DNA from: Gallionellaceae bacterium UBA6222
Lineage (GTDB): Bacteria; Pseudomonadota; Gammaproteobacteria; Burkholderiales; Gallionellaceae
DNA: 15,724 nt
Direction: 5' to 3'
Assembly: GCA_002421915.1 (NCBI GenBank)
Contig: DISA01000072.1
Coordinates: forward strand, 1 to 15,724
The notes below the pieces were generated by a model. That model saw only the letters and a program-made list of their open reading frames with translations. It was not told the DNA's origin and made no database searches. Each line of letters begins with the position of its first letter. Positions within the stretch are counted from its first letter, which is position 1. Made by a program: the position numbers and the translations under genes. This document shows positions 6,548-14,356 of this stretch, piece by piece.

Positions 6548-7364
6548 AAAACTCATTCCGATGGCGATTTCCTACGATTTCGATGGAACGCTCGCGCCGG
6601 GAAATATGCAGGAATATGACTTCATTCCTGCTCTTCATACTAAGCCCGGTGATTTCTGGAAGATGGCGGGCCGTCTCGCCGCAGAGCACGAGATGGACCA
6701 AATTCTGGCTTATATGCACCTGATGCTGGAGGAGGCGCACAAAGCTCATGTGGCCGTGAAGAAAACGGATTTCAAAAACTTTGGCAAGAGCATTCAATTA
6801 TTTCCCGGTGTGCTTGACTGGTTCAAACGCATCAATGCTTACGCGAAAACCAAAGGTGTGCGGCTGGAGCATTTCGTCATTTCATCCGGGATCCGCGAAA
6901 TGGTGGAAGGAACGCCAATCCACAGGGAATTCAAAAAGATCTATGCCTCTGGCTTCATGTTCGACCACAACGGTGTGGCTTGCTGGCCTGCTTTGGCGGT
7001 GAACTACACGACAAAGACTCAGTATCTGTTTCGCATCAATAAAGGCAGTCTCGATGTGCACGATAACTCGGTCATCAATAAATTCGTTCCCAAGGAGCAA
7101 CGCCCAATTCCGTTTGAAAATATGATCTTTGTCGGCGATGGTGAAACCGACATTCCTTGTATGCGCTTGGTCAAGGATCAAGGTGGGCATTCCATTGCAG
7201 TCTATAACCCCGGTAAGCACGGGACAAAGGCCCATGCGGAACGGTTGATCAAGGATGGGCGGGCCACGCTGGTTGCCCCAGCAGACTATCAGGCGAATAG
7301 CGCCATAGATCGGGCGGTCAAAGCGATCATCGATAAAGTTGAGGCTGCTTCTCGCATTGCATAA
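6540..7364 (+). CDS. HAD-superfamily hydrolase within the RM operon
   Basis: 274-residue cytoplasmic protein with the full haloacid dehalogenase signature. Motif I is YDFDGTLA (nucleophile D13, acid/base D15). Motif II serine is at FVISSG (S115/S116). Motif IV is GDGETD (199-204, metal ligands D200 and D204). A helical cap lies between motifs I and II (about 20-100), resembling phosphoserine-phosphatase-type members. The likely chemistry is Mg-dependent removal of a phosphate, substrate unknown. All catalytic positions look intact. The ATG at 6540 lies inside the end of hsdS, preceded by GGAGG-like bases (about 6529-6533), so it is translated with hsdS. DUF3800 starts two bases after its stop. 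HAD proteins are not core type I subunits, so its presence is notable. Confidence 0.85.
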   Translation: MAKKLIPMAISYDFDGTLAPGNMQEYDFIPALHTKPGDFWKMAGRLAAEHEMDQILAYMHLMLEEAHKAHVAVKKTDFKNFGKSIQLFPGVLDWFKRINAYAKTKGVRLEHFVISSGIREMVEGTPIHREFKKIYASGFMFDHNGVACWPALAVNYTTKTQYLFRINKGSLDVHDNSVINKFVPKEQRPIPFENMIFVGDGETDIPCMRLVKDQGGHSIAVYNPGKHGTKAHAERLIKDGRATLVAPADYQANSAIDRAVKAIIDKVEAASRIA

Positions 7365-7366
7365 CC

Positions 7367-8032
7367 ATGGCTAACTGCGCTTACCTCTTTCTCGACGAAG
7401 CGGGCAATTTCGACTTTAGTCCGACCGGCACGCGCTACTTCGTGCTGACGAGCGTGGCAACACGTCGGCCATTTCCGGTGCATGGCTCGCTGGATGACTA
7501 CAAGCACGACTGCCTGGAATTCGGTTTGGATGCCGAGTACTTCCACTGTGCCGACGACAACCCGCGTGTGCGCAGCCGGGTGTTCGACCTGATCGCGGCG
7601 AATGTCGGATCGCTACGCATCGATTGCCTGGTGGTCGAGAAGCCCAAGACCGGACCTGCACTCAGGGAAGACAAGCGATTTTATCCGGAGATGCTGGGCC
7701 ATCTGCTGAAATATGTGATCCCCCGCGAAATGAACGGGGGATCGGTGGACGAGGTGATCGTTATCACCGACACCATTCCGATTCAGAAGAAACGGCAAGC
7801 GGTGGAAAAAGCCATCAAGGGCGCTTTGGCAACGATGCTGCCACCCGGGATGCGCTATCGCATTCTGCACCATGCTTCGCGTTCGCATTACGGCCTGCAG
7901 GTGGCGGATTATTGTAGCTGGGCTGTGTTCAGGAAGTGGCAGAAGGATGAGACCGGATATTACGATCTGATCAAACCGGCCATATGTAGTGAGTTCGAGA
8001 TTTTCCGGTCTGGAACGAGGCAGTATTACTAA
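7367..8032 (+). CDS. DUF3800 domain protein
   Basis: 221-residue soluble protein with the DUF3800 layout. It has an N-terminal strand with LFLDEAGNF (D10, E11), a central ITDT (D135), and the C-terminal QVADYCSW (D181). The spaced acidic residues fit the RNase-H-like fold suggested for this family, with D10, D135 and D181 as candidate metal ligands; biochemical function is not established. H60 (YFHCAD) may also be conserved. Spacing to the HAD gene is two bases (TAA-CC-ATG) with no good ribosome-binding site, so it should depend on translational coupling. Its stop overlaps another ATG (TAATG) and is followed by the structured linker at 8060-8114. DUF3800 genes are often found in defence and mobile regions. 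Confidence 0.85.
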   Translation: MANCAYLFLDEAGNFDFSPTGTRYFVLTSVATRRPFPVHGSLDDYKHDCLEFGLDAEYFHCADDNPRVRSRVFDLIAANVGSLRIDCLVVEKPKTGPALREDKRFYPEMLGHLLKYVIPREMNGGSVDEVIVITDTIPIQKKRQAVEKAIKGALATMLPPGMRYRILHHASRSHYGLQVADYCSWAVFRKWQKDETGYYDLIKPAICSEFEIFRSGTRQYY

Positions 8033-8142
8033 TGAAAATCCTGCCCCTGAAAAAATTGACCCCCCCGACTACTCCTTGCGGAGAGAGACCCTTGGTCTCT
8101 TGTCATCGGGGGGGAACCTTTGGACAGCAGTATAAGGGATAG
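8032..8142 (+). CDS. Possible 36-residue micro-ORF in the DUF3800-hsdR linker
   Basis: The frame begins MKILPLKKLTPP on an ATG that overlaps the DUF3800 stop (TAATG). It ends in TAG (8140-8142) two bases before the hsdR ATG. It is rich in Pro, Gly and basic residues, and much of it is encoded by the C-run, G-run and stems of the RNA structure, which suggests that the structure rather than the peptide is selected. No known family is recognised. hsdR also has its own ribosome-binding site (AAGGGA), which lies inside this frame. Confidence 0.22.
   Translation: MKILPLKKLTPPTTPCGERPLVSCHRGGTFGQQYKG
8060..8114 (+). ncRNA. Candidate three-way-junction structured RNA upstream of hsdR
   Basis: Three stems fit together. 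P1 is CCCCCCCGA (8060-8068) with TCGGGGGGG (8106-8114), 9 bp. P2 is CTCC (8072-8075) with GGAG (8080-8083), loop TTGC. P3 is AGAGACC (8084-8090) with GGTCTCT (8094-8100), loop CTT. Junction strands are 8069-8071 and 8101-8105. All pairs are Watson-Crick. The element is followed by AACC and not by a T-run, so it is not a standard terminator. It lies 27 bases after the DUF3800 stop and 30 before hsdR. From memory, comparative RNA surveys have described several conserved RNA motifs near DUF3800 genes (named DUF3800 motifs); whether this matches one cannot be checked here. It could be cis-regulatory for hsdR, a processed RNA, or a substrate or partner of the DUF3800 protein. Confidence 0.6.
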
Positions 8143-8144
8143 CC

Positions 8145-11100
8145 ATGGCGAATGTAAACGAGAATCTTGGGGGCGGTTTCCGCTTCAACGAGAAGTACCT
8201 GTCGCAGATTCCGGCGTTGCAACTGCTGGTAAATCTGGGTTTCGAGTACCTGACGCCGGAACAGGCGCTGGCCGAGCGCGGTGGCAGGCCGGGCAACGTA
8301 TTGCTGGAAGGTGTGCTGCGCGGGCAGTTGAAGGCGATCAACCGCATTCAGTACAAGGGACAGGAGTTCTTGTTCAGCGAGGAGAACATTCAGTCCGCCA
8401 TCCAGCGACTGAAGAGCGTGAAATACGACGGGCTGCAGAAAACCAACGAGACGATCTACGATCTGCTGACGCTGGGCACGGCGCTGGAGCAGACCATAGA
8501 GGGCGACTCCAAGAGTTTCAATCTGCGCTATGCCGACTGGCAGAACTGGGAGCGCAATGCCTTTCATGTGACGGCGGAATTCAGCGTGGAGCGCAGCCGC
8601 AGCACCGAAACGGCGCGACCGGACATTGTGTTGTTCGTGAACGGCATACCGGTTGCGGTGATCGAGTGCAAAGCGCCCGATATTGAAGTGGGCGAGGCCG
8701 TTTCGCAATGCATACGCAACCAGCAGGAAGAATTTCTGCCCAGGCTGTTCAGCTATGCACAACTGGTGATGGGCGTGAACAAGAACGCGGCGCGCTACGC
8801 CACGGCGGGCACCCCGGCGAAGTTCTGGGGGGTGTGGCAGGAAATGCGCGACAGTCCATCTGATGTGGCCGCAGGTATCAACCGGCCATTGACCGCTCGC
8901 AATAAGGATGCTTTGTTCTCGGGTGATTTCGCGCGGGCGCGGAAATTCTTCGATGCGCTGGAGTCACAAGGCGAGCGGCAAGTGACGGAACAGGACAATG
9001 TGCTCTATAGCCTGTGCCGCCCCGAGCGGCTGGTCGAGATAATCTACAAGTACGTCGTGTTCGACGGCGGCATCAAGAAGATTGCGCGCTACCAGCAGTA
9101 TTTCGTGATCAAGGCAACGCTGGAGCGTGTGAAAGGGCTCGATCCCGCTGGACGGCGCAATGGCGGCATCATCTGGCACACGCAGGGTTCGGGCAAATCG
9201 CTGACCATGGTGATGCTGGCGCGCGGGCTGGCGCTGGACAAGGACATCCTTAACCCGCGCATCGTGCTGGTTACCGACCGCCACGACCTGGACAAGCAAC
9301 TGGGCAACACCTTTGCGGCCTGCGGCTTGGCGCCGGATCGCGCCAAGACCGGGCGCGACCTGCTGGAACTGGTAGGCGAAAAGAAGGCGGGCATCGTGAC
9401 CACGCTGATCCACAAGTTCGACAAGGCGCTCAACGTCAAGAAATTCCAGGACGAATCCATAGATATTTTCATGTTGGTGGACGAAAGCCATCGCACCAAC
9501 TTCGGCTCGTTCGCCGCGCGCATGCGCCAGATGTTTCCGAATGCCTGCTACCTGGGCTTTACCGGTACGCCATTGCTGAAGGAGGAGAAGAACAATTTCG
9601 CCAAGTTCGGCGGGCTGATCGAGCCGCATTATTCCATCCAGCAGGCGGTGAAAGACGGCGCGGTGGTGCCGTTGCTGTACGAGGGACGCCATGTGGAGAT
9701 GGTGCAGAACAAGGAAGCCATAGACTTGTGGTTCGATCGTCACACCCAGGGTCTAACCCGCGCGCAACAGGCAGACCTGAAGAAGAAATATGCCCGTGCG
9801 GAAATGCTGAACAAGGCGGAACAGGTGGTGTACATGCGCGCTTTCGACATCAGCGAGCATTACCGCGAGCACTGGAAGGGCACCGGTTACAAGGCGCAGC
9901 TCGTGGCGCCGAGCAAGCTGGCAGCGCTCAAGTATCAGGAATATCTGGGCGAGATCGGCTATGTAACATCCGAGGTGATCATCTCGGCACCGGACAGCCG
10001 CGAGGGCTACGACGAGGTCGAGGGCGAGCCTGCCGACGAGGTGCAAAAATTCTGGCAGAAGATGATGAAACGCTACGGCACCGAGGAGGAATACCTCAAG
10101 CAGATCGTCAACCAGTTCAAATATGGCGAGGAACCGGAAATTCTGATCGTGGTGGACAAGTTGATCACCGGCTTCGATGCTCCGCGCAACACGGTGATGT
10201 ATTTGTGCCGCACCTTGCGTGAGCACACCCTGTTGCAGGCAATCGCACGCGTGAACCGATTGCACGAGGACGAGAAGACCGGGGCCGCGAAGGAGTTCGG
10301 CTACATCGTGGATTACGCCAGCGTGCTCGGTGAACTGGACAAGGCGCTGACCATGTATGCAGAGGCCGGGCTGACCGGCTTCGACGAGGATGACCTGGCA
10401 GGCACGCTGATGTCGGTGCACGAGGAAGTGGCGAAATTACCGCAACAGCATTCCGATCTCTGGGACTTGTTCAAGGAAGTCAAAAACCAGCACGACGAGG
10501 AAGCCTACGAATCCCTGTTGGCGGACGATGCACTGCGCGAAAACTTCTACGAGCGCCTTGCGGATTACGGCAGTACTTTAGGGTTGGCTCTGTCTACAGA
10601 GCGCTTCATCATGTCCACGCCGGAAGCCAAGCTTCAGCAATACAAGGACGACTACAAGCGCTTTCGCAAGTTGAAGGCATCGGTGAAGCTGCGCTATGCC
10701 GAAGCCGTCGATTACCGCGATTACGAACCAAAGATACAGAAGCTGCTGGATATGCACGTTACGGCCAACGAGGTGACACGGCTGAACGCGCCCGTGAACA
10801 TTTTCGATGAAAAAACCTTCTTGCAGGTCAAGCAGGATCAAGGCGTGTACGACACGCGGACGACGGCCTCGCGCGCCGATGCCATCGCCCATGCGACCAA
10901 GCGCGCGATCACCGAGCGCATGGGCGAAGACCCGGCGTTCTACGAGAAATTTTCCAAACTCATACAGCAGGCCATAGACGACTTCCGGGCCAAGCGCATT
11001 TCGGATCAGGAATATTTGCAGCGCGTAACCGGCTTTAGCGAGAACGTGGCAAGCCGCAGGCACGATGATGTGCCTGCGGCCATACAGGGCAATGAGCACG

Positions 11101-11381
11101 CCATGGCGTTCTACGGCATCCTCAAGCCCTACCTCGGTGGCGGTGCGAATGCGGAAGAAGTGACCGCTGCTGCGGCGCTTGCGATTGCCGGGATTTTCGG
11201 GAAGAACATGAAAGTGAATTTCTGGGACGACCTCGATGCACAGAGACGCACCATGAACGATATCGACGACTATCTGTACGACGAACTCAAGCGCGGGCAA
11301 GGTATGGAACTGAATACTGAGAAGATGGATGAAATCATCGAGCGGGCGATGCAATTGGCGCAGCACAGGATGCGCACATGA
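8145..11381 (+). CDS. hsdR: Type I restriction endonuclease subunit R (HsdR)
   Basis: 1078-residue motor and nuclease subunit. It joins HsdM and HsdS, pulls DNA using ATP and cuts it away from the recognition site. The N-terminal nuclease domain has the PD-(D/E)xK signature D160...E174-C-K176. The superfamily 2 helicase core has Walker A GSGKS (348-352), the DExx box DESH (446-449), motif III TGTP (473-476) and motif VI QAIARVNR (698-705). A helical C-terminal part (about 800-1078) would contact the methylase core. Length and motifs are complete, so restriction should be active. The start at 8145 follows AAGGGA (8134-8139) by 5 bases. The 3' end overlaps the metalloprotease gene by ATGA. Confidence 0.97.
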   Translation: MANVNENLGGGFRFNEKYLSQIPALQLLVNLGFEYLTPEQALAERGGRPGNVLLEGVLRGQLKAINRIQYKGQEFLFSEENIQSAIQRLKSVKYDGLQKTNETIYDLLTLGTALEQTIEGDSKSFNLRYADWQNWERNAFHVTAEFSVERSRSTETARPDIVLFVNGIPVAVIECKAPDIEVGEAVSQCIRNQQEEFLPRLFSYAQLVMGVNKNAARYATAGTPAKFWGVWQEMRDSPSDVAAGINRPLTARNKDALFSGDFARARKFFDALESQGERQVTEQDNVLYSLCRPERLVEIIYKYVVFDGGIKKIARYQQYFVIKATLERVKGLDPAGRRNGGIIWHTQGSGKSLTMVMLARGLALDKDILNPRIVLVTDRHDLDKQLGNTFAACGLAPDRAKTGRDLLELVGEKKAGIVTTLIHKFDKALNVKKFQDESIDIFMLVDESHRTNFGSFAARMRQMFPNACYLGFTGTPLLKEEKNNFAKFGGLIEPHYSIQQAVKDGAVVPLLYEGRHVEMVQNKEAIDLWFDRHTQGLTRAQQADLKKKYARAEMLNKAEQVVYMRAFDISEHYREHWKGTGYKAQLVAPSKLAALKYQEYLGEIGYVTSEVIISAPDSREGYDEVEGEPADEVQKFWQKMMKRYGTEEEYLKQIVNQFKYGEEPEILIVVDKLITGFDAPRNTVMYLCRTLREHTLLQAIARVNRLHEDEKTGAAKEFGYIVDYASVLGELDKALTMYAEAGLTGFDEDDLAGTLMSVHEEVAKLPQQHSDLWDLFKEVKNQHDEEAYESLLADDALRENFYERLADYGSTLGLALSTERFIMSTPEAKLQQYKDDYKRFRKLKASVKLRYAEAVDYRDYEPKIQKLLDMHVTANEVTRLNAPVNIFDEKTFLQVKQDQGVYDTRTTASRADAIAHATKRAITERMGEDPAFYEKFSKLIQQAIDDFRAKRISDQEYLQRVTGFSENVASRRHDDVPAAIQGNEHAMAFYGILKPYLGGGANAEEVTAAAALAIAGIFGKNMKVNFWDDLDAQRRTMNDIDDYLYDELKRGQGMELNTEKMDEIIERAMQLAQHRMRT

Positions 11382-12082
11382 CGGGGAACATTCAATTCGG
11401 CATGGCAACCTTCGCTTATGAAGTGTTGCACGTATCGCGTAAAACGCTGGAGATTGCCGTCCACCCTGATCGGCGAGTGGTAGTAAAAGCGCCTTTGGGT
11501 GCTCATCGGGACGAAATCGAAGGCAAATTAAAGAAGCGCGCGCGCTGGGTGTTGCGACAGATTGATTACTTTCAACAGTATGAACCACGCACCCCGGCTA
11601 GGCGTTTTATCAGTGGTGAAACTCACCTGTATCTCGGGCGACAGTACCGCCTGAAAGTGGTGCGGGCGGTTGCCAATCAGGTAAAGATGTCGCACGGCAG
11701 GATAGTTGTAGAAATTGATGGCGAGTTACTGCCGGAACAGGTGGCCGGATATTTAGAGGATTGGTACAGAGCAAGAGCTCGCCAATACTTTCAGGAGTGT
11801 CTGGAACGATGCGCTCAAGCTTTCATTCGAAAGGGGCATGAATTGCCCAAGTTGCAGATCAAGAAAATGCGGGCACGCTGGGGAAGCCTGACCCGGAACG
11901 GTACGCTGACGCTTAATCTGGCATTAATCCATGCACCGCGTGAATGCATCGAATATGTAATTACACATGAGTTGTGTCACCTAAAATATGATGATCACAG
12001 TGCAGGCTTCTATAGATATTTGGAAAAACTCATGCCTGACTGGGAGAGAAGAAAGCGGAAACTTGAGCTTGCTTCGGCGTAG
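11378..12082 (+). CDS. YgjP/DUF45 (SprT-like, M48-type) zinc metalloprotease
   Basis: 234-residue soluble protein with the family signature HELCHLKYDDHSAGFY. H197, E198 and H201 form the HExxH zinc site and H207 is the third ligand. The conserved RARWGSL (165-171) lies before it, in the position of the usual 'WGS' motif. The N-terminal half (1-120) is a beta-rich domain typical of DUF45 proteins. These genes are frequently found directly after hsdR in type I loci; a role in turnover of the RM enzyme is an inference, not shown. The start at 11378 overlaps the hsdR stop (ATGA); an alternative ATG at 11402 (residue 9) is possible. It is the last gene of the operon. Its stop codon lies inside a 12-bp inverted repeat (12057-12124). 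Confidence 0.9.
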   Translation: MTGNIQFGMATFAYEVLHVSRKTLEIAVHPDRRVVVKAPLGAHRDEIEGKLKKRARWVLRQIDYFQQYEPRTPARRFISGETHLYLGRQYRLKVVRAVANQVKMSHGRIVVEIDGELLPEQVAGYLEDWYRARARQYFQECLERCAQAFIRKGHELPKLQIKKMRARWGSLTRNGTLTLNLALIHAPRECIEYVITHELCHLKYDDHSAGFYRYLEKLMPDWERRKRKLELASA

Positions 12083-12124
12083 TGTGTTGCACGTGCTGTT
12101 GCATAAGTCTCTGCTCAAGTTTCC
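12057..12124. repeat. 12-bp perfect inverted repeat around the operon's last stop codon
   Basis: GGAAACTTGAGC (12057-12068) and GCTCAAGTTTCC (12113-12124) are exact reverse complements separated by 44 bases. The enclosed segment holds the metalloprotease TAG (12080-12082) and the 8-base palindrome GCACGTGC. As RNA this is a long stem closing the 3' end of the operon transcript. Only a short T-poor tail follows (TTGT), so it is not a classic intrinsic terminator. It could protect the 3' end, help Rho-independent pausing, or mark the right border of the island. The remaining spacer to 12207 holds only small imperfect hairpins. Confidence 0.5.
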
Positions 12125-12207
12125 TTGTAAGCAGACGATCTCTATTGAAAGAAGTAGATTGATTGATTGCGACCGCTGTGGCCGAATAACAGCCAGATCC
12201 AGCCACT

Positions 12208-13581
12208 TCACTCCACGCCCGGCCTCGCGCCGGGCGTTGTGTTTTCCAGCCGTCGCAAATTGCCTGCCGCTTCCGTATGGTGCGGGTTGAGTTGCAGGGT
12301 GCGTTGGAACTCGCGGCGTGCTTCGTCGTTGCGTCCGGCGAGCAGCCAGGCGTAGCCGAGATTGTTGTGCACGCGCGCCTTGTTGGGTGAGAGTTGTGCC
12401 GTGGCTTGCCACAGGGCGATCTCGCTGCGGTAATCGATGTTGCGTTGCACGGTGAGCAGGCCCGCACCGAGTAGCAGCGCCATCATGGCGGTGTGTGCCG
12501 GCCGTGTGTTCAGGTGCGCGGAAAGTTCGATGCACAGCGCCATCGCGAGCGGCCAGCCGACGAGGTACAGCTGCCGCTCGTTGGCGATGTCGAGGCGCGG
12601 CAGTAGCACGTACAGCGGCAGCAGTTGCAGCAAGGCCCACGCCAGTGCGAAGGCCAGCCACGGGCGCGGCTGCCGCAAGCGCCAGGCGGCGACGGCCAGC
12701 GCCAGCGCACCGAGCAAGGCCAGAGGAGCTTCGGATGCGTTGCGATACAGCGGCAGGTCTGGGTCGATGTTGAGCCACAGCGGCAGCAGCCATTGCCCCA
12801 GCAGCCACAGCATGCCGTTCGCCTGCGTGGCGAGGTTGCCGCCCAGCGTGTTGAACTGCGCGCTGCGCGCCATGTGCGATTGGAACACCTCGCTGAACAG
12901 GAACAGCAGGGTGGCGATGAGCAGCATGGCCCAAGTCGCCCCTTGTGCCCTGAGTTTGTCCGGTCGCGCATCGAGTGCAAAGCGTTCCCACAGCAGCAGC
13001 GCGAAGGGGAAGGTCACGGCGGTCTCTTTGCACAGCAGCGCGGCGGCGAAGCAGAGCGGCGTGAGCAGGTGCAGGTGGAGTGCGCTCGCTTGTTGCCGCC
13101 CCCGCGTGTAGGCGAGCAGGCCGAGCAGATAGAACATCGTCATCAGCGAGGCCGAGCGGCCGCTGAGGTAGCTCACCGCTTCGCTGTGCGCGGGATGCAG
13201 CACGAACAGCAGGGCGACGAACAGCGGTAGTTCTGCGGGCCATTCCGTGTGGCGCGCGCAGTAGTGTTGCGTGAGGCGATAGACCAGCCAGCCGTTGAGC
13301 AGGTGGACAAAAAGGTTAGTGAGGTGGAAGCCCGTCGCGCCCAGACTCAGCGTCCAGTCCAGGGTGTAGCTGGCTTTCAGCAGCGGGCGGATGCCGTGGG
13401 TCAGACCTTCCCGCCAAGCGTCCCAACTGTGCACGCCGGGGAAATGCACGATGACCTTGTAATCGTCGAACTGGAACGGGGTGCCGAGTGTGTTGGCATA
13501 GGCGAGGCAGGCGGCCAGCAGCAGCCAGCCGAACGCGCACAGCGTTTCACTGTTTGCGCTGGGCTTCGGCGAAGGCGACAT
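12208..13581 (-). CDS. TMTC-like polytopic membrane protein with C-terminal TPR
   Basis: About 457-residue inner-membrane protein related to the TMTC/GT-C glycosyltransferase-like group with a TPR tail. The first loop has FQFDDY with DD at 39-40, the acidic pair typical of GT-C enzymes. FHLTNLFVHLLNGWLVYRL and VLHPAHSEAVSYLSGR (about 128-142) match family patterns. Around eight or more hydrophobic helices run through to about 385. Residues about 395-445 form one to two TPR units (SPNKARVHNNLGYAWLLAGR, then ALQLNP-like repeats). Substrate and reaction are unknown. The start is uncertain: MSPSP at 13581 is preferred, while an upstream ATG at 13614 adds 11 residues. Either overlaps the carboxypeptidase gene upstream, so the two are co-expressed. 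A GC-rich hairpin lies at its 3' end. Confidence 0.75.
   Translation of the reverse strand: MSPSPKPSANSETLCAFGWLLLAACLAYANTLGTPFQFDDYKVIVHFPGVHSWDAWREGLTHGIRPLLKASYTLDWTLSLGATGFHLTNLFVHLLNGWLVYRLTQHYCARHTEWPAELPLFVALLFVLHPAHSEAVSYLSGRSASLMTMFYLLGLLAYTRGRQQASALHLHLLTPLCFAAALLCKETAVTFPFALLLWERFALDARPDKLRAQGATWAMLLIATLLFLFSEVFQSHMARSAQFNTLGGNLATQANGMLWLLGQWLLPLWLNIDPDLPLYRNASEAPLALLGALALAVAAWRLRQPRPWLAFALAWALLQLLPLYVLLPRLDIANERQLYLVGWPLAMALCIELSAHLNTRPAHTAMMALLLGAGLLTVQRNIDYRSEIALWQATAQLSPNKARVHNNLGYAWLLAGRNDEARREFQRTLQLNPHHTEAAGNLRRLENTTPGARPGVE
12215..12237. other. GC-rich hairpin at the convergent gene ends
   Basis: ACGCCCGGC (12215-12223) and GCCGGGCGT (12229-12237) form a perfect 9-bp stem with loop CTCGC. 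It lies just inside the last codons of the minus-strand TPR gene, facing the end of the RM operon. No T-run follows on either strand, so intrinsic termination would be weak. Its position between converging genes suggests a role in 3'-end formation or blocking read-through. Confidence 0.4.
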
Positions 13582-14356
13582 CGAGGATATCCACCGCGTC
13601 CCACCAGCGGTCATTGCCGTGCAACAGCACGAGCAGCACCGTGGTGTCGCCGCGCTTGGCGTAGGCGATCAGGCATTTTCCTGCACGCGCGGTATAGCCG
13701 GTCTTGAGGCCGAAAGCGCCGCGATAGCGACCGACCAGTGCGTTCTTGTTTTCGAAGCGGATAGCGCGTTTGCCGTCGTTGCTGCGGATGCCGGTTTCGA
13801 TACGCGAGGTGAGGGCGATCAAGCGCGGGTGGCGGATGATCTCGTGGGCGAGCAGTGCCAGATCGTGCGCGCTCGAATAGTGCTGCTTCGCGTCGTGACC
13901 GCAGGCGTTCTCGAAATGCGTGTCGCGCATGCCGAGCTCGGCGGCACGCTGGTTCATCCGCTTCACGAATTGGCCTTCGCTGCCGGCGAGCGCTTCGGCC
14001 AGTGCATGGCAGGCATCGTTGGCCGAAGCCATCAGTGTGGCGGCCAGCAGATCTTGCACTTGATAACGTTCTCCCGCCTTGAGTTTGAGACGGGCGCCGG
14101 TTTCACGGACCGCAGCGGGGGAGATGGTGGTGGTCTGCGACAGGTCGCCCTGTTCGATGACGAGCAGGGCGGTCATCAGCTTGGTGAGGCTGGCGGGGGG
14201 AAGGTGGGTCTGTGCCTTGCGTTCCCAGACGGGGGAGCCGTCAATCTCGACGCGGTAGGCGCTTGCCACATCGGGGAAGAGGTCGGGCAGGGCGAGGGCA
14301 GAAGCTGTGTACAGGCACAGCAAACCCCCGCCGAGCAGGCGCGCGATGCCGTGCAT
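13547..14356 (-). CDS. Serine-type D-alanyl-D-alanine carboxypeptidase/endopeptidase (PBP5-7 class)
   Basis: 269-residue periplasmic penicillin-binding protein of peptidase family S11 that trims peptidoglycan peptides. It has a signal peptide (1-22, ending ALA). The active-site motifs are SLTK (S56, K59), SAN (111-113) and KTG (218-220), with the usual spacing. There is no extra C-terminal domain or amphipathic anchor, so it is shorter than PBP5/6 and closer to PBP7 in size; whether it acts as carboxypeptidase or endopeptidase cannot be told. The start ATG shares one base with the stop of the DUF3617 gene (TGATG), so translation is coupled. The 3' end overlaps the TPR membrane gene. All catalytic residues appear present. 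Confidence 0.92.
   Translation of the reverse strand: MHGIARLLGGGLLCLYTASALALPDLFPDVASAYRVEIDGSPVWERKAQTHLPPASLTKLMTALLVIEQGDLSQTTTISPAAVRETGARLKLKAGERYQVQDLLAATLMASANDACHALAEALAGSEGQFVKRMNQRAAELGMRDTHFENACGHDAKQHYSSAHDLALLAHEIIRHPRLIALTSRIETGIRSNDGKRAIRFENKNALVGRYRGAFGLKTGYTARAGKCLIAYAKRGDTTVLLVLLHGNDRWWDAVDILDVAFAEAQRKQ

Noticed and set aside
2205..12207. Integrase, transposase, tRNA attachment site or CRISPR array at the island borders
   Set aside because: I looked for these on both sides and saw none: no tRNA-like sequence, no recombinase motifs and no regularly spaced repeats.
2205..12207. BREX, DISARM or DND interpretation of the island
   Set aside because: No PglX/PglZ, BrxL, DrmA/B or Dnd-type genes are present; the hsdM/hsdS/hsdR set explains the core.
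11981..13243. 420-codon minus-strand open frame rich in Arg, Ala and Thr
   Set aside because: It is a shadow of the TPR membrane gene in another frame; composition is not protein-like and it runs into the convergent metalloprotease gene.
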